Below, piece after piece: positions 42,601 to 51,984 of a stretch of DNA of 64,000 bases (the stretch's first letter is position 1; each line of letters opens with the position of its first letter). The translations under genes and the position numbers were made by a program. The stretch covers positions 5,367,501 to 5,431,500 of the forward strand of contig NZ_AYTM02000002.1 in the NCBI RefSeq assembly GCF_000507185.2, given 5' to 3'. Source of the stretch: Pseudomonas syringae KCTC 12500 (GTDB lineage Bacteria > Pseudomonadota > Gammaproteobacteria > Pseudomonadales > Pseudomonadaceae). The notes below the pieces were generated by a model that had not been told where the DNA came from, did no database searches, and saw only the letters and a list, made by a program, of their open reading frames with translations.

Positions 42601-45400
42601 CAACGAACAGCTCGATGTGCTGCTCGACTGGTGGCTGGCCCAGCCGCTGCAGGTGGCGTTTCTGCCGACCCCCGTGGCCGAATACGCCTTCAGCCGTGAA
42701 TTACACCATCCGACGCTGCAAACTCTGTTGATTGGCGGTGATCGCTTGCGCCATTTCAACCGTGATCCCGGTTTTGCCGTGGTCAACAACTACGGCCCGA
42801 CAGAGACCACGGTGGTGGCCAGCTCTGGCCGGATGCAGCCTGGCGAGGTGTTGCACATCGGCAAGCCGGTTACCCATGCCCGACTGTACGTACTGGATTC
42901 GCGTGGCCAGCCCGTGCCACTCGGGGTGCCCGGCGAGTTGTACATCGGCGGCGCTGGCGTTGCTCGTGGCTATCTGAACCGAGCGGACCTGACCGCAGAA
43001 CGCTTCCTCGACGATCCGTTCAGCGACAGATCCGGCGCGCGCATGTATCGCTCCGGCGATCTTGTGCGCTGGCTGTCAGACGGGACGCTTGAATACCTGG
43101 GCCGTAACGATGATCAGGTGAAGATTCGTGGCGTGCGTATCGAGCCAGGCGAGATCGAACAGCACCTGGCGCAATGCCCGGGCGTCGGCGAAGCGGTGGT
43201 GACCACCCAGCGTCTGGACGATGGCACGTTGCGTCTGGTGGGTTACTTCACCCGTCGTGATGCGTCGCTCGACAGTGCCGCCTTGCGCGCGCATCTGTTG
43301 GGTCAACTCCCGGAGTACATGGTGCCTGCGGTGTTTGTAAGCCTTGATGCGCTGCCATTGACCCAGAACGGCAAAGTCGACCGCAAGGCGTTGCCTGCGC
43401 CCGACCTGGCGGCACTGGCGAACCTCGCTTACCAGGCGCCTTCAACGGCTCTGGAAGAGCGCCTGGCGGACTTGTGGGCCGAGGTTCTTGAAGTCGGAAA
43501 AATCGGCAGGCACGACAGTTTCTTTGAACTGGGCGGCCATTCGCTGTCGGCCATCCGCCTGGTCAGCCTGCTGCAAAAAGCAGGTGTGTCACTGACGCTG
43601 GCCGAGCTGTTCCAGCACCCTAGCGTTGCAGCGCTGGCCGGATTGCTCGATCAGCGTCCAGGATCGCCGGACGAGGCTCGGGAGGTGATCACAGTGCGCG
43701 CCGGTGGCAGCGAGTCACCCTTGTTTCTGCTGCACGATTTCACCGGGCTGGATGCTTATTTCCCGGTGCTTGGGCAACATCTGCAGGGTGACTTTCCGAT
43801 TTACGGCTTGCCGGGCATTGGTCTTGGGCAGCAGCAATTACGCACCATGGAGTGTCTGGCTGCGCGGATGGTGGAGCGCATTCGTCAGGTCCATCCGCGC
43901 GGCCCGTATCGGTTGGCCGGCTGGTCGTTTGGCGGGGTGCTGGCCTACGAAGTGGCCACGCAACTGCTGGGCATGGACGAGGCCGTGACATTCCTCGGCC
44001 TGATCGACAGCTATGTGCCACGCCTGACCGATCAGGGCAAGGCGCGCTGGCAGGGGCCTGATTTGCTTGAGCGGCAATTGCTCTCGCATTGCACTGCGCA
44101 CTGGCAAGCCCAGGCGGGTGAGGGCGCTGCGAAGTTGGCGCGTCTGAACTCATTGAGCGAGCAAGCGCCGCTGCCGGACTTCGCCACGCTGTTGCAACTG
44201 TGCCGTGACGAAGGCCTGTTGTACGAGGAGCTGGCGCTGGCGAGCGATCAGCAATTGCACCATTACCTGGACCGTGAAGTGGCGCATGGTCAGGCCCTGG
44301 CGCATTACCAGCTGGAGTCACTCAGCCTGCCGATTCACCTGTTCCGCGCCGAACAGCGCCCAATGGCGCCGATTGGAAGCAGTTCGACCTTGGGCTGGGG
44401 GGAGATTCTCTCCGCAGATCTACTGCGGTGCGTCGATGTCCCGGGGGACCACATGACGATGATGCAGGCACCGCACGTCGCGGTGCTTGGTCTGAGCATC
44501 GTTCAGGCGCTGCACAGCGCGCCTGCCACGCCACCGCCACCGCCGGCTCATCAGTCACTGCTGGCCATCCAGAGCGGGCGTGACGGGCATGCGCCAGTGT
44601 TTTGCGTACCGGGCGCCGGGGACAGCGTCACCAGCTTCATTGGCCTGGCCGAGGCACTGGGTCCGGACTGGCCGATCCACGGCCTGCAACCGCGCGGTCT
44701 GGACGGTCGCAGTGTTCCGCACAGCCGCGTGGAAGCTGCAGCGCAGAGCCATGTGCAGGCCATCGAAGCGCTGTATCCGAAAGGCCCCCTGCATTTGGTC
44801 GGGCATTCGTTCGGCGGGTGGGCGGCGCACGCGATGGCTGTCAAGCTGCAGGCCCGTGGCCGCGAGGTTGTCTCGTTGACCCTGATCGACAGCGAAGCGC
44901 CTGGCGGCGAGGGTCTGGACGGTAAACCTTATACCGCCACAGCCGTGCTGGAACGCCTGATCGAGGCGCTGCAGTTGTCCAGCGGGAGAAGCCTCGAGCT
45001 CGACCCGCTGACGTTTGCCGGCAGCGATACCGTCACGCAAATGCACCTGCTTCAGCAAGCCATGGTGCGCGTCGGACTATTGCCGCCACGTCTTGCGGCA
45101 CAGGCCCTGCAAGGGATTGTTCGCACGTTCGCCAGCGCCTTGCGCACGGTCTATCGACCTGAGCCAGGAGGCTACAGCGGCAGGGCGAGTCTGGTATTAG
45201 TGGACGATCCGCAACTGGATGCGCTGGATAATCAACTTGAGCATGCCGCTTGCGCGAGCCAATGGCAGCACCTGCTACCGCAGCTTTCACTCTGGCACGG
45301 GCCGGGCAACCACTTCAGCGTCCTGAAAGCGCCGGACGTCTATAGCCTGGCGGCCTGGTGGTACGACGGATTGGCAGTGGGTGTGGGGGAAACGCAATGA
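27620..45400 (+). CDS. syfB: Syringafactin-type NRPS SyfB, five modules (Leu-Thr-Val-like-Leu-Leu) with tandem thioesterases
   Basis: The 5926-residue protein begins at a GTG (GTGA overlap with syfA). Residues 1-52 form a TubC-type docking domain. Then follow C4 (HHVTATQGD at 125, dual), A4 (Asp743), T4 (Ser1083); C5 (HHIVADGWS at 1268, LCL type), A5 (Asp1787), T5 (Ser2142); C6 (HHLTAGDRD at 2242), A6 (Asp2857), T6 (Ser3207); C7 (HHIVSDGWS at 3391, LCL type), A7 (Asp3911), T7 (Ser4251); C8 (HYLSAAEDD at 4351), A8 (Asp4970), T8 (Ser5308). Two thioesterases end it (GWSFGG Ser5436; GHSFGG Ser5730). Pocket codes: A4, A7, A8 DAWFLGNVV (Leu); A5 DFWNIGMVH (Thr); A6 DAMFLGATF (branched aliphatic, Val at this position in syringafactin). 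A5 = Thr, not Gln, separates it from cichofactin. Release probably gives a linear lipopeptide. Confidence 0.95.
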   Translation: MSINELLATLKAHEIHLTVKDGQLVVQGNRRALTENGLLEHLREHKPALIELIEQGDYQNGKRGAPALPANGIEQGCERITPEMLTLVKLDQAAIDLLMDAIPGGAANVQDIYPLAPLQQGILYHHVTATQGDPYVMQVQFAFSDQARRDAFAEALQSVITRHDILRTSIHWKGLETPLQVVWRHAELKVDSSPLAADLTMDLGQAPLMRLICHAPVAGQRVEATLLFHHIAMDHSALEVVRHEIQACLSGQAEMLGVPVPFRNYVGQALLGISEAQHEAFFREMLGDLDEPTLAYGLQDLSGEGDAIEEHSVTLNQPLCLRLRAQARTLGISVASLFHLGWARVLAGLAGQSRVVFGTVLMGRLLGAEATERALGIFINTLPLRLDLDEQGVQAAVRATHQRLTALMRHEHAPLALAQRCSGVKAPTPLFNALLNYRHSAPAQASGETWQGIEVLQAQERSNYPLVLSVDDLGEAFGLTAQTAAGIDPQSICAYMQWTMESVVDALEQTPQMSVDQLDIVPASERAQLLLDFNDRRADYERRLTTHQRIELLAEQQPDAIAAQVGTQHLSYRELNARANALAHHLISLGVQPDDRVAVVARRSLETLVGLLAVLKAGAGYVPVDPAHPDERIAYLLGDSAPVAVLAQPVFVERLQGLGLPGLNTPLIELDLANWPEQQDNPHVDTLDSTHLAYVIYTSGSTGQPKGVMVEHRSLNNLIDWHREAFDLRAGSHTASVAGFGFDAMAWEVWPALCAGATLHLPPAEIGNEQLDALLDWWIAQPLQVAFLPTPVAEYAFSRNLRHPTLRTLLIGGDRLRQFHRDPGFAVINNYGPTETTVVATSGRLLPDGSLDIGKPVANTSIYLLDERQQLVPLGVPGELYIGGDSVARGYLNQPQLTAERFVHDPFAGQPQARMYRTGDLARWNADGTLEYLGRNDDQVKIRGVRIELGEIENQFSQLPGIEEALVLAREDEPGQARLVGYFTERAGAASSTVEQLRTALLARLPGYMVPGALVRLDSWPLTANGKVDRRALPVPDRTALSTGEYQAPQGELETALALIWSELLQVERVGRHDRFFELGGHSLLAMRMVSQVRQRLSLELALGDLFADSSLIAVAHCLSAAARSQLPVIDVQPLNGPVPLSSAQQRIWFMAQMEDANSAYNISLGLKLNGPLDSRALTRALERIVARHDSLRSRFSQEDDIAWVQAAPVTEVPGICWQDLRDQDPQALQAVIREEAAQPFDLQRDLPIRGRLLCLAEDRHVLLLTVHHIVADGWSLGVLTRELTALYQAFSQGQEDPLPSLALQYGDYAVWQRNWLDDERLSHQADYWQQTLTGAPVLLTLPTDRPRPAHQDYTGASVALDLDPRLSNDLRAFCQTQSVTPFMLFMGAWAVLLARLSGQEEVVVGMPVANRRHAEIEGLIGLFVNTLAVRVDTSGEPDVVTLLERIKARVVEAQDHQDLPFEQVVERLRPPRSLAHSPLFQASLTWDGSQGLELQLGDMQLEPLDEQAAFAKFDLALSVSDGADHFRCVVEYATALFDHGTVERHLGYLEAILRAMVADSQTVVSHIRLLSEAERRQLTEGFNAPDAVYPQEQTLHSQFEAQAQRTPDAIAVSYEEESWSYATLNAQANRIAHRLIGMGIGADDRVAICTPRGLQMIAGLLGILKAGAAYVPLDPAYPIERLAYTLDDSAPVALLSQRSVQGTLPVSEVPVICLDDDLQDESVCNPQVPVTPGNLAYVIYTSGSTGKPKGVMIEHRNVARLFSATEEWFGFNQQDVWALFHSFAFDFSVWEIWGALLHGGHLVIVPQLVSRSPEDFYTLLCSTGVTVLNQTPSAFRQLIAAQGENGQAHSLRKVIFGGEALDTVILKPWYARNVNAGTQLVNMYGITETTVHVTYYPLQPEDAQRLGASPIGRRIPDLQLYVLDARGEPVPMGVVGELYVGGAGVARGYLHREALTAERFLDNPFSHVANARMYRTGDLGRWLADGSLEYMGRNDEQVKIRGFRIELGEIAARLNDHPDVLDAVVVAREDVPGDKRLVGYYTSAEDKAGLDIEQLRAWLSGLLPEYMVPAAYVRLASLPVTANGKLDRKSLPAPDRDSIASRAYEAPQGPIEIALASLWAELLHVEQVGRQDNFFELGGHSLLAVTLIARMRRLDMRADIRVLFVQPTLAALAEAVGGDTEIDVPANLIDAYCQRITPELLPLVALDQPAIERIVARVPGGAANVQDIYPLGPLQTGILYHHLTAGDRDPYLLQPQFAFADASRLEAFCNALQRVIERNDILRTGLFWEGLQAPVQVVWRQAPLRVEEAALQDLFNAPRMDLTQAPLLQLVYAHDPANQRIAAVLRYHHVIMDHIALDILSHELQAILLDNEAQLAAPVPYRNYIAHVVQGPGEDAHEAFFREQLGDIDEPTLPYGLAMASAEQIPGEARLTLDSDLCRQIRDQARQLSVSAATLMHLAWAKVLGQLSGRDSVVFGTVLLGRLRGGEGGERALGVFINTLPLRMDLVGHCARSAVLDLHGRLVGMLAHEHAQLALTQRCSALPAGAPLFNTLLNYRHSAVPEVDDQANNTAWQGIEVVHAEERSNYPLTLSIDDFGDSFSLTAQAAPGIDPQRICAYVQQAVVHLVQALEQQSAAALIESSVVPEAEREQMSVTFNDTRRDYPRGQPVHRLFERRAALHPHAVAAVHGRRSLTYGELNERANHLAHYLLGQGVRPNEHVAILLPRSLELLISQLAVGKCAATYVPLDVNAPAERQHYMLDDCQAKCVLTQSATSMGSTVQRINLDQLNLDDQPAHDPGLPQASDTAAYVMYTSGSTGAPKGVRVAHRGIARLVLNNGYADFNEQDSIAFASNPAFDASTMEVWGALLNGGQLLVIEHTTLIDPMRFSAALRQGNVSVLFLTSALFNQYVQLIPEALSGLRLLLSGGERADPASFRTLLAQAPGLHLLNAYGPTETTTFATASDVRTLADHAESVPIGTPIGNTTVYVLDAHQHLTPLGAIGELYIGGDGVALGYLNRPDLTAEKFIADPFSDQPGAMMYRTGDLGRWLEDGQLECLGRNDDQVKIRGFRIELGEIVNCLHQLPGIREAVVLAREDEPGHVRLVAYFTSRLDAEAPAPEQMRAHLQANLPEYMVPGAFVELTVLPLTANGKLDSRALPKPDHSSLLGLAYEPPQGEIEIALAQIWAEVLQLERVGRHDHFFDLGGHSLLAMRMVSQVRQQMGMELPLGELFALGELAAVASALAGAGRSELSLILPAPRDQSLPLSFAQQRLWFLAQMEGGNQAYNIPLALSLQGSLDVAALTAALGRIVERHETLRSRFIAREEGAEVVFTAPAAMSFLHIEDLRQNPQTLAERVAAEATAAFDLTRGPLIRGCLLQVEDARHVLLLTVHHIVSDGWSMGVLTRELLALYPALRRGETDPLPALSIQYADYAVWQQGWMSGERLQHQAAYWRQVLEGAPTLLTLPVDRPRPAQQDFAGASLNVRLDGQLTAGLRALAQRQGVTLYMTLLTAWGALLARLSGQAEVVVGSPIAGRGRAELEGLIGLFVNTLAIRIDTASAATGEALLAQVRTRVLEAQDHQDLPFEQVVEIVRPTRSLAHGPLFQTTLNWLAGETTLPEMDGLSLATVEQQSQVSKFDLSLNLGEQGDALFGTLDYATALFDEATVQRYCGYFEQLLRTLVSNQQAVLADIPLVGPQEREYLLDTLNASAVSLPQGQTIHALIEARAEGMPEAVAARGGQQSLSYAQMNRQANSLAHHLISLGVRPDDRVAVVARRGLDTLVSLLAVLKSGACYVPVDPAHPDERINYLLTDSAPVVVLAEQAFMARLPALTVPLLALDRPQWPEQPANPLLSGQTPGDLAYVIYTSGSTGQPKGVMVEHRTLANLVHWHCQAFALHAGSHTATVAGFGFDAMAWEVWPALCAGATLHIPPAEISNEQLDVLLDWWLAQPLQVAFLPTPVAEYAFSRELYHSTLQTLLIGGDRLRQFHREPGFAVINNYGPTETTVVATSGRLLPDGSLDIGKPIANTRVYLLDEQQQLVPTGVAGELYIGGEGVARGYLNQPQLTAERFLSDPFCEHPQARMYRTGDLARWNAGGTLDYLGRNDDQVKIRGMRIELGEIEAQLTSLPGIEESLVVAREDEPGQSRLVAYFIEQGPRSALDIARLRADMLDRLPGYMVPSAFVRLDAWPLTANGKVDRRALPVPDREAMPGREYEPPQGELEMALADIWSDLLQVEQVGRNDHFFELGGHSLLAVTLIARMRRRGMDADIRVLFAQPTLAALARAVGSGAQVKIPANLIGADCTSITPDLLPLVKLDQAGIDRVVASVTGGASNIQDIYPLGPLQAGIFYHYLSAAEDDPYRLQARFAFADRSRLEAFSQALQQVIARNDVLRTSLCWDGLETPVQVVWRHADLPVIEVPLAALDNPEPLELVRAPLLRLIHADDPDSGRIVAVLLFHHLIMDHVALDLLSQELQAVLLDQAAQLPAPVPYRNYIAQTLLGAGDDAHETFFREQLGDLDEPTLAYAQTWLPGPDVAGEARLRLDMDLSRRLRHQVRQLGVSPASLMHLAWAQVLGRLSGRDSVVFGTVLLGRLNGSEGAERTLGVFINTLPLRIDLADQSARDALSQTHRRLTGLLAHEQASLAIAQRCSALPAGAPLFSALLNYRHSAAPGEANEAAGKAWKGIELLQSGERSSYPLTLSVDDLGEAFDLTALTSKGIDARRVCAYLACAVEGLVDALEQAPSEPIQALNILPGAERNELLDGFNADRLTAECPLPVHLRIEQQALEQPNAMAAKAGDQHLSYGELNARANALAHHLIGLGVRPDDRVAVVARRGLETLAGLLAVLKAGACYVPVDPGHPDERINYLLENSEPVVVLAQFDLLTRLPELQVPVIALDRPDWSQRTDNPSVPEMTTQHLAYVIYTSGSTGLPKGVMVEHRTLNNLVDWHCEAFNLRAGSHTASVAGFGFDAMAWEVWPALCAGAVLHLPPAEIGNEQLDVLLDWWLAQPLQVAFLPTPVAEYAFSRELHHPTLQTLLIGGDRLRHFNRDPGFAVVNNYGPTETTVVASSGRMQPGEVLHIGKPVTHARLYVLDSRGQPVPLGVPGELYIGGAGVARGYLNRADLTAERFLDDPFSDRSGARMYRSGDLVRWLSDGTLEYLGRNDDQVKIRGVRIEPGEIEQHLAQCPGVGEAVVTTQRLDDGTLRLVGYFTRRDASLDSAALRAHLLGQLPEYMVPAVFVSLDALPLTQNGKVDRKALPAPDLAALANLAYQAPSTALEERLADLWAEVLEVGKIGRHDSFFELGGHSLSAIRLVSLLQKAGVSLTLAELFQHPSVAALAGLLDQRPGSPDEAREVITVRAGGSESPLFLLHDFTGLDAYFPVLGQHLQGDFPIYGLPGIGLGQQQLRTMECLAARMVERIRQVHPRGPYRLAGWSFGGVLAYEVATQLLGMDEAVTFLGLIDSYVPRLTDQGKARWQGPDLLERQLLSHCTAHWQAQAGEGAAKLARLNSLSEQAPLPDFATLLQLCRDEGLLYEELALASDQQLHHYLDREVAHGQALAHYQLESLSLPIHLFRAEQRPMAPIGSSSTLGWGEILSADLLRCVDVPGDHMTMMQAPHVAVLGLSIVQALHSAPATPPPPPAHQSLLAIQSGRDGHAPVFCVPGAGDSVTSFIGLAEALGPDWPIHGLQPRGLDGRSVPHSRVEAAAQSHVQAIEALYPKGPLHLVGHSFGGWAAHAMAVKLQARGREVVSLTLIDSEAPGGEGLDGKPYTATAVLERLIEALQLSSGRSLELDPLTFAGSDTVTQMHLLQQAMVRVGLLPPRLAAQALQGIVRTFASALRTVYRPEPGGYSGRASLVLVDDPQLDALDNQLEHAACASQWQHLLPQLSLWHGPGNHFSVLKAPDVYSLAAWWYDGLAVGVGETQ

Positions 45401-45476
45401 CTTGGTGGGTATTGATAAAGCGTGATTGCAGGCGCAAGGAGGTCTTGCATCGGAGGCGGTGAGGGTGGATCCGGGA

Positions 45477-45496
45477 GGGGCGATCGGTATCGCCCC
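45477..45496. terminator. Hairpin between convergent syfB and luxR
   Basis: GGGGCGAT pairs perfectly with ATCGCCCC around a CGGT loop. It lies 77 bases after syfB and 22 bases beyond the end of the converging regulator, so it can serve both. No long T-run follows on either strand. Confidence 0.6.
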
Positions 45497-45517
45497 GTCC
45501 TTTGCATCAACTGGCGG

Positions 45518-46198
45518 TCAGCAGGTTGAAAAAACGCCCGCTGATGAGCCATACATCCAGCGCATCAGGGAATTGCGACCGCTGATGCCCAGCTTGATCG
45601 CCGCGCGGCGCTGGTAACTGCCCACGGTATTGACCTTGAGTGCGAGCCGCTCGGCCTGCTCAAGCGCGGTATGGCCGGCGAGCAGCCCCAGGCACACTTG
45701 GGTTTCGCGTTCGGACAACGTCAGTCCCGTTTCGCGCAGTCGTTCCTGGAAGCGTTTTTCAATGCTTTCGGGCTTTTTATGCTCGATGCCGGGCATTGCT
45801 GATTGCAGGGCATTGACATGTTTTTCAAGTATCGAAAACAGCAGAGGAGAAATGTCGCCTAGTTGCCGGCGTTCCTTTTCTGAAAATTCATGCGCGGGAA
45901 GCGCCCGAAATACGGTTATTTTACAGCTAAAGTTTTCCGAGGCCTGATCAGGGTAAAGATGAATCGAGTCACTGAGCAACAGCGTGCCTCGTGATGACGT
46001 CACGGTCTCGTTAAAGACCGTCGGTGCAGAGGCGGGTGGCGTTTGCCAGGGCTGTGGCAGGGAGGAGAGGTGCGTGGCATCTACCGCAAGCTGAGTGTCG
46101 ATCAGCTTGTGGAACATGCTGGAAAAATTCCCGCTACCGATGCTGGCTATGGCCCTGCCAATCTGCGGAAGTAGTGTGTTAGGCATGTAGTCATCCAT
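45518..46198 (-). CDS. LuxR-family transcriptional regulator, downstream of the lipopeptide cluster
   Basis: The protein has 226 residues starting MDDYMPN (an alternative ATG four codons later is possible; neither has a strong ribosome site). The C-terminal HTH is of GerE type: LTLSERETQVCLGLLAGHTA, LEQAERLALKVNTVGSYQRR and AAIKLGISGRNSLMRWMYG. The N-terminal half is shared in style with the regulator at 17063 (short, no signal-binding motif seen). Pseudomonas lipopeptide clusters commonly have one such regulator on each side, so it probably co-controls syfAB. In many relatives MacAB-type export genes lie between the last NRPS gene and this regulator; here there are only 117 bases. Confidence 0.82.
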   Translation of the reverse strand: MDDYMPNTLLPQIGRAIASIGSGNFSSMFHKLIDTQLAVDATHLSSLPQPWQTPPASAPTVFNETVTSSRGTLLLSDSIHLYPDQASENFSCKITVFRALPAHEFSEKERRQLGDISPLLFSILEKHVNALQSAMPGIEHKKPESIEKRFQERLRETGLTLSERETQVCLGLLAGHTALEQAERLALKVNTVGSYQRRAAIKLGISGRNSLMRWMYGSSAGVFSTC

Positions 46199-46543
46199 GA
46201 GTTTAAAGCTGCTGACAATGGTATAGACGCTGTAAGCATGGCGCAGTCACATCAACTTGGCCGTTGGTGTTTCCGCCACGAAATCAGCGTTAGATGCCCG
46301 CTAGAGCATCTGGAGTGAAGTACAGCAAAGCGTATCGCCCTGAGGTTACCTAAATACTTCACTATCAGAAAGAGTGATGATCATCGGTCGGACGGCGCGT
46401 AAGGAGGCCGCAGAAAGCGCTCAGGCGAACTAGCGCTAGCGGGTGTTTCCTGCTCTTGTTACGGGAAGTAGGGAGTGGAAAAGATCCCCGCGAATGTGCA
46501 CTTAACGTCGCGACATGACGGGGACATACCGTTTGGCAAGCGT
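46199..46543. promoter_or_regulatory. Non-coding region upstream of the downstream luxR gene
   Basis: No gene is seen in 345 bases. It holds GATGC / GCATC (46293-46310), GTGAAGTA at 46315-46322 mirrored by TACTTCAC at 46355-46362, and the palindrome CTAGCGCTAG at 46430-46439. These are candidate regulator sites or hairpins for the luxR gene transcribed leftward. The left end of the region is also the leader of that gene. Confidence 0.4.
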
Positions 46544-47980
46544 CTATTTACCGATCATGAATCGGGTCACCAGACGCGTAAGCCGTCCGTAAGGTGCCGA
46601 GACCTTGTCGGACATGTTGAAACGACCGAGCTTGAGAACACCGCGGGCGTGGGACAGACGTACGAAGCCTTCGTAGCCATGATAGGCCCCGGTGCCACTG
46701 TCGCCGACACCGCCAAAAGGCAGGTCATCCTGAGTCGCGTGCAGCATAGTGCCATTGATGGTCACGCCGCCGGACTGCGTGCGGTTCAGCACCCGGTTTA
46801 CAGATACCTGATCGTTGGAAAAGCAATAAAGCGCCAGCGGTGCCGGACGCGCGTTGATAAAGGCGATGGCTTCATCCAGCGACTCATACGCGAGGATCGG
46901 CAGCAGCGGCCCGAAAATCTCTTCGCCCATGACATCTGCTTGCAGGGACACCTGAGTGAGTGCCATCGGTGCGATTTTGCGTTCGCCCGCCGTTGCGGGC
47001 GCATTGTGTTGCCATGCCTTGGCACCTGTCGCGACGGCCTGACTGGCCATCGCCATAAGCCGGTCGTAGTGGCGCTGGGAAATAATCGAGGTGTAGTCAG
47101 GATTGCCATCGAGGGTCGGGTACAGTTTTTTCGCTACAGCGAGCCACTCGCTGGCAAATCTGTCCACCTGTTCGCGCGGGACGAGCACATAGTCAGGTGC
47201 TACGCAGGTCTGACCGGCATTGAACAGTTTGCCGATAGCGATCATCCGCGCAGCTTTGGTGATCGAAAAGTCGTCGCAGACCACCACTGGCGACTTGCCG
47301 CCCAGCTCCAGTGTGACCGGTGTCAGATTGCGTGCGGCCGCCGCCATGACCTGGCGGCCCACGTGGGTTGAGCCGGTAAACAGCACATGGTCGAAAGGCA
47401 ACTCACTGAACTGGCCCGCCAGCGTGGCGTCGCCAGTGATCACGACAACCTGCTCGGCAGGGAACGCTTTGCCCAGCAGTTGCTTGAGCAGCTCGGAGGT
47501 TCGGGGTGTCAGTTCCGAAGGTTTGATCATTACCCGGTTACCCGCAGCCAGCGCCTCTATCAACGGCACCAGTGTCAGCGTCAGCGGATAGTTCCACGGA
47601 GCCAGGATGCCGACGACGCCCAGCGGCTGATAAACCACCCGTGCTGTGGCGGGCCTGAAAACAATACCCGCCTTGCGCCGTGAGGGGCGCATCCATGCCT
47701 TGAGGTGCGAGCGGATGTGCTTGATGCCGTTGACCACCGGCATCAACTCACCGAGCCGGGTTTCGTCGAACGAGCGGTTGCCGAAGTCTGCGCTGACCGC
47801 CTCGAGCAACCTGTTCTGATTATCGCTGACCATACGCAGAACGGCGTTGAGGTCTGCGATTCGTTGATCGAAGGAAGGCGCACCCTGAGCGCGAAATGCG
47901 GCCTGCTGCGCCTCGAACAGCTCGGTTAGCCCGGAAGCGTGAAACGTCGTGTCTGGCGAAACCCTGGCGGATTGATTCAT
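46544..47980 (-). CDS. Aldehyde dehydrogenase, coniferyl-aldehyde-dehydrogenase type
   Basis: The 478-residue protein is a full-length NAD(P)-dependent aldehyde dehydrogenase. Motifs are GVVGILAPWNYPLTLTL near residue 125, KPSELTP near 155, FTGSTHVG near 205, catalytic Glu in LELGGKSP near 229, catalytic Cys in NAGQTCVAPDY near 263, and EEIFGPLLPI near 360. The N-terminal FxAQQAAFRAQGAPSFDQRI and the C-terminal DDLPFGGVGDSGTGAYHGYEG are those of coniferyl aldehyde dehydrogenases (CalB) and related lipid-aldehyde enzymes. It would oxidise an aromatic or medium-chain aldehyde to the acid, which fits a plant-associated host. The TetR gene upstream on the same strand is its likely regulator. Confidence 0.88.
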   Translation of the reverse strand: MNQSARVSPDTTFHASGLTELFEAQQAAFRAQGAPSFDQRIADLNAVLRMVSDNQNRLLEAVSADFGNRSFDETRLGELMPVVNGIKHIRSHLKAWMRPSRRKAGIVFRPATARVVYQPLGVVGILAPWNYPLTLTLVPLIEALAAGNRVMIKPSELTPRTSELLKQLLGKAFPAEQVVVITGDATLAGQFSELPFDHVLFTGSTHVGRQVMAAAARNLTPVTLELGGKSPVVVCDDFSITKAARMIAIGKLFNAGQTCVAPDYVLVPREQVDRFASEWLAVAKKLYPTLDGNPDYTSIISQRHYDRLMAMASQAVATGAKAWQHNAPATAGERKIAPMALTQVSLQADVMGEEIFGPLLPILAYESLDEAIAFINARPAPLALYCFSNDQVSVNRVLNRTQSGGVTINGTMLHATQDDLPFGGVGDSGTGAYHGYEGFVRLSHARGVLKLGRFNMSDKVSAPYGRLTRLVTRFMIGK

Positions 47981-48128
47981 GACGCTGCTCCTGTGGCTGC
48001 GTGGTTTTTATAGGGGCTGCATGACGGCGATGGAACCTGCCGCTAGTACGGAGGCGTCAGCAGTAGTGTGTATTTCCTGGCTCACGTAATCGTTTAGCAC
48101 CCCGACAGGCTGATGGAGGAACGATCCG

Positions 48129-48151
48129 GCCGGTTAAAGGGGCCAACCGGC
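48129..48151. terminator. Hairpin downstream of the TetR gene
   Basis: GCCGGTT and AACCGGC form a 7-bp stem with a 9-base loop, 16 bases after the TetR stop in the minus direction. There is no T-run on either side, so it is a weak terminator candidate. Confidence 0.4.
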
Positions 48152-48166
48152 TAACCTGCATGCCGC

Positions 48167-48850
48167 TCATCGCTTGCCATGCCCGGGTTCGGGCGCCAGG
48201 CGATCCAGATGACTGACGATCATCGCCGCCACCATCGCGCAGGTTTTCGCGGGCTCCAACGGCTCATCGAACAACAACTCAATGGTCGCGTGAATCATTT
48301 CCACCGCGACGCGGGCAACCATGGCGATGCGCTCGGGATCCGCGTCTGGAAAAGCACTGCCAATGATCGCAGCCTGAGCCTGGGAAACCCTGCGGTGTGA
48401 GTCGAGCCGCACATGCTCCAGAGCGGGAACCGCCCTCAGTGCCTTGAGCGTCCACATACCGCCCAGTGTGGCGTCAGTGACCCGGTACGTATCCAGAATC
48501 AGCTCGGCGAGCGCCTGTTCCAGCGCCTGCGGCGTGCCTGCGATCAGCTCGGGGGTGATCCAGTGATCGATCCGCTCGTTCTGTTTTTCGAGCAGGCGCT
48601 CACCCAGAACCGTCAGCAGCGCGTACTTGTTCGGGAAATAGCGATACAGCGCGGGCGGCGTGAGGCCGGCCCGTTCGCATACCAGATTGGTCGACAGGCG
48701 TTCTATGCCGACCTCGCACAGGGTGTTTGCCGTGGCGACCAGGATGCGCTCGTAGGTTTCGGTAGCACGCTGCTGCGCGGGCAGCTTCTTGCGTTCAACG
48801 CTTTTCCCGACGATTTGCTCGGGAGGGATTTCGGTTTTCAGCCTGGCCAT
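48167..48850 (-). CDS. TetR-family transcriptional regulator
   Basis: The protein has 227 residues. The N-terminal HTH is classical TetR: ATETYERILVATANTLCEVG, IERLSTNLVCERAGLTPPAL and YRYFPNKYALLTVLGERL (residues ~28-85), after a basic tail. The C-terminal ligand domain is helical with a C-terminal pair resembling TetR_C. It lies between the aldehyde dehydrogenase gene (same strand, 186 bases apart) and the divergent DUF2147 gene. An imperfect inverted repeat in its own promoter region at 48915-48934 is a plausible operator. It could control the dehydrogenase, the divergent operon, or both. Confidence 0.88.
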   Translation of the reverse strand: MARLKTEIPPEQIVGKSVERKKLPAQQRATETYERILVATANTLCEVGIERLSTNLVCERAGLTPPALYRYFPNKYALLTVLGERLLEKQNERIDHWITPELIAGTPQALEQALAELILDTYRVTDATLGGMWTLKALRAVPALEHVRLDSHRRVSQAQAAIIGSAFPDADPERIAMVARVAVEMIHATIELLFDEPLEPAKTCAMVAAMIVSHLDRLAPEPGHGKR

Positions 48851-48914
48851 AAATACCTGTCAAGAAAAGTGGGGCGCCAGCATGAGGATCAAAAAACAGT
48901 TGCTGCACGATAAA

Positions 48915-48934
48915 ATGATAGCTATAACTATCGT
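48915..48934. promoter_or_regulatory. Inverted repeat in the divergent tetR / DUF2147 promoter region (candidate TetR operator)
   Basis: TGATAG and CTATCG flank CTATAA, giving an almost symmetric 18-20 base site; a related half-site GACTATCAT follows at about 48943. The surrounding sequence is AT-rich, as expected for promoters of both divergent genes. Confidence 0.5.
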
Positions 48935-49010
48935 GTAGCGATGACTATCATAACTGAAGCGTCGTTATTGTGACGATCTGTCAAAACAAAAAAATAAAAA
49001 AGGTGACGCT

Positions 49011-49436
49011 ATGAACGTACGGCAGTGGCTTTTCCTCTCTTCGGTTCTGATGTGCTCCACCGGCCTTCATGCTGCTGCCGGTCCGCTTGAGGCCAAGGGC
49101 CTTTGGTTGACGGCTGAAAAGGACGCGGTGGTCAGACTTGACGACTGCGCAGACAAGGCCGGCGCTATCTGCGGGCAGATTGTCTGGGTCAAGGATGCGG
49201 CCTCGACGTCGAGTGATTGCGGCGTACAGATTCTGCAGCTGACCCGCTACGACCAGGATGCCTGGCGCGATGGCTGGGTGTACGACCCGCGTGACCAGAA
49301 AAAATATAAGGGCGCCGTTCGAGTCAAGGACGGACGCCTCAATGTAAGGGCTTTTGTCGGTACCGAAGTTCTCGGCAAGACCGAGCAATTCGAGCGAATC
49401 GCAACACTGCCTCCTGCCCCGGTTTGCAAATCGTAA
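49011..49436 (+). CDS. DUF2147-family exported protein
   Basis: The protein has 141 residues with a signal peptide (MNVRQWLFLSSVLMCSTG, cleavage near LHAAA). The mature part reads GLWLTAEKDAVVRLDDC, then CGQIVWVKDA, DPRDQKKYKG and RAFVGTEVLGKTEQFERI. These are the hallmarks of DUF2147: a G-x-W-x-T start, a conserved C-G-x-I, and a final L-G-x-T-E-x-W-x-R-like motif. A small beta-barrel periplasmic protein is expected. Function is unknown in the family. It heads the plus-strand block and is divergent from tetR. Confidence 0.82.
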   Translation: MNVRQWLFLSSVLMCSTGLHAAAGPLEAKGLWLTAEKDAVVRLDDCADKAGAICGQIVWVKDAASTSSDCGVQILQLTRYDQDAWRDGWVYDPRDQKKYKGAVRVKDGRLNVRAFVGTEVLGKTEQFERIATLPPAPVCKS

Positions 49437-49464
49437 ATCCGGCACTTTAGCGTGGGAGAGAATC

Positions 49465-50346
49465 ATGCGCACTTATACAACCCGTTATGTAATGGCTGCA
49501 GCCCTGTGCTCCGCAGCAGGCCCGACGCTGGCCATCGCCGATGAAATATCAAGCTACGCAGTGGATGTTACCGCCAAGGTCAGCTCGGACATTCGTACCC
49601 GCGGGATTTCCGATTCGCTGAATCGGCCCGGGGCCAAAGTGACCATTCAGGTCGCCCATGAAACAGGCCTGGTGGCGCTGGCCGAATTTACCACGGTCAG
49701 CAAGAAACAGTTTCTCGATGGCGACGGCGCAGGTGTATTGCTGGCTGGCGGTTATCGCTTCGGCGATCCGGATGCCTGGCACTATGGCGTCGGGCTTGCG
49801 GCCGAGATGTTTCCAGGGGCTCAGTTCAAGGCACCGAACCGGTTCGATTTCGAAACGTTCACGCCAGGTGAAGAGCACTCGACCAATTACAACAGCCAGT
49901 TCGCCGTGCTTGAAATCGGTTACGGCGCGTTCGAAGGACGAATCGCCCGGGTGCTCTCGAAAAACTACCGGGGCGCCAACAGCGGCGGGGTGTGTGGCGC
50001 GCAATTGCAGTTCCGCGATGACCCGACCAAAGGCCTCGATTGCTATGCCAAGGGTGATCGCAACTCCCGGGGCAGCATGCTCTATGACCTCGACTACAAG
50101 TACGCGCTGGGCATCAACACCAACCTGAAGCTGCACGCTGGCTACCAACAGATCGAAAACTTCCCGGAGGCTGACTTTGCCGATTATGGCGCAGGTCTGG
50201 CCCACCACTGGTGGGGCTTCGACTGGGGGCTTGACTGGGTGACGACCAAGACCAGGGCGCGCGAGCTGTATATGGCCGAGGACGACGGACATGTGCGCAC
50301 CACGGACGGCAGTCGCTGGGTAGCGTCGATTTCCCGCACATTCTGA
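49465..50346 (+). CDS. TorF-family putative outer-membrane porin
   Basis: The protein has 293 residues from the ATG at 49465, which follows GGGAGAG; the frame upstream overlaps the DUF2147 gene. A signal peptide (RTYTTRYVMAAALCSAAG) precedes TLAIADEISSYAVDVTAKVS, the TorF-type start of alternating beta strands with a RTRGISDS turn. The sequence ends with an aromatic Phe (SRWVASISRTF), as outer-membrane barrels do. It probably provides uptake of the compound processed by the downstream kinase-aldolase genes, only 10 bases away. Substrate unknown. Confidence 0.8.
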   Translation: MRTYTTRYVMAAALCSAAGPTLAIADEISSYAVDVTAKVSSDIRTRGISDSLNRPGAKVTIQVAHETGLVALAEFTTVSKKQFLDGDGAGVLLAGGYRFGDPDAWHYGVGLAAEMFPGAQFKAPNRFDFETFTPGEEHSTNYNSQFAVLEIGYGAFEGRIARVLSKNYRGANSGGVCGAQLQFRDDPTKGLDCYAKGDRNSRGSMLYDLDYKYALGINTNLKLHAGYQQIENFPEADFADYGAGLAHHWWGFDWGLDWVTTKTRARELYMAEDDGHVRTTDGSRWVASISRTF

Positions 50347-50356
50347 GTAGACCTTT

Positions 50357-51984
50357 ATGACTTCGCTTTTCATTTCCCGGACGCCTGAGGCGGCTACCGG
50401 CCTGGAGCAACTCGTCCTCGCGATCGACCTGGGAACGTCCGGCTGCAAGTGCGCGCTGGTATCCATGGAGGGAGACATCCGCGCCTGGGCGTTTCACGGC
50501 GTGCCGCTGCACGTCAGTGGCCTGAGTGCCGAGCAGGAACCCGAGGACTGGTGGAACGCGTTTCTGCTCGGTGCCCACGAATTGCTGGCAGCCGACCCGC
50601 TCAGGCGTCGTCAGGTGGTGGCCGTGTGTTGCTCGACGCAAAGCGAAGGCACGGTCTGTGTCGATCGCGAGGGGACCGCGATTGGCCGGGCGCTGCTGTG
50701 GCTGGACAAACGCGGCGCCGGCTCGATCAAACGACGCATGGGCGGAGGCTGGTGCAATCTGGGTGGCTACGGGCCGCTCAAGCTCTGGAAATCGCTGCGA
50801 CTGACCGGCGGGGTGGCGTCACTGTCGGGCATGGACTCGGCCGGGCACATGGCCTACATCCTTGACCACGACCCGGCAAGGTATGACAAGACGCACAAGT
50901 TTCTGAATGTGCTCGACTACATGAACATGCGCCTGTCGGGGCGCTTCTGCGCCACAGGTGACTCGATGCTGACCGCCTGGGTGACCGACAATCGCGATCC
51001 TCATCACATCCGTTACGACGCTAGCCTGATCAGGGCACTGGGTATCGACGCCGGCAAACTGCCGGAGCTGGTGGGCTCGACGGAAGTCATCGGCACCTTG
51101 AAGCCCGAGCTCGCCGATGCCCTGGGGCTGCTTCGATCCACACCCGTGGTGGCGGGTGCCGTGGACACCTCGGCCGTGGCCGTTGGCGCCACCGTGCGTG
51201 ACTTCGCTCCGCATCTTTACCTGGGCACCTCGTCGTGGGTCGGCGCTCACGTGCCGTTCAAGAAATCCAGCGTACGCCATCACATCGCTGCAGTACCCAG
51301 TGCGGTCAAAGGCCGGTATCTGGCGATGGCGATGCAATCGGCGGCAGGTGCCAATCTGTCGTTTCTGCGCGACAAGGTGCTGTATCACCCGGACGAGTTG
51401 TTGAGCGATGAGCAGCAGCCGGACGTGTCCGCCTTGCTGGACCGTATCGCCGCCCGAGTGCCAGCGGGTTCGCGGGGGCTGATCTACACGCCCTGGCTGT
51501 GTGGCGAGCGCTCTCCGGTAGGTGATCCGAGCCTGCGTGCCGGCCTGATCAACCTGAAACTGGAGCATTCGCGGGAAGACATCATCCGGGCCTTCATGGA
51601 GGGCGTCGCGCACAACACGCGCTGGATGCTGGAGCCGTTCTCGCAGTTTATCGGCCAGTCGCGCGGAGTCATCGTCGCCACGGGGGGCGGAGCGCAGTCG
51701 GATGTGTGGTGCCAGATCATGGCCGATGTCTGCGGGCGGGTCATTCAGCAGCCGCATAACCGATTCAGACCAACGCACGCGGTGCGGCCTTCATTGCTGC
51801 AGTAGCGCTCGAAAAACTGCAGTTCAACGATCTGCCGGCCCTGCAACGGCCGCATCGGCTGTACGAACCCTCCGAATCAACCCGAAACCTGTATGACGAC
51901 CGCTTCGCCACGTTCAAGGAAGTCCGCAAACGTCTGGCGCCGCTCTATCGCAGGTTGAACCCATCGCAGGAGACGGCACCATGA
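50357..51984 (+). pseudogene. FGGY-family carbohydrate kinase, single-base frameshift near the C-terminus
   Basis: From 50357 the frame encodes a FGGY kinase: nucleotide/phosphate motif LAIDLGTSGCKCALVS, DWWNAF, AVCCSTQSEGTVCVD, the second-domain YLGTSSWVGAHVP near residue 290, and ATGGGAQSDVWCQIMADV near 440. Around 51760, one missing base (probably a C in the run after CATAA) sends the frame to an early TGA/TAG region at 51805. The frame one base earlier continues naturally as PIQTNARGAAF then IAAVALEKLQFNDLPALQRP and YRRLNPSQETAP to a TGA at 51982-51984, which overlaps the next ATG. With the base restored the protein has about 542 residues, normal for the family. It would phosphorylate a sugar or polyol for the downstream aldolase. 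Confidence 0.87.

Noticed and set aside
18126..45400. Alternative identity as cichofactin, massetolide or arthrofactin-type synthetase
   Set aside because: Cichofactin would need Gln at position 5 (A5 code is Thr), and the others have nine or more modules in three genes. Eight modules in two genes fit syringafactin.
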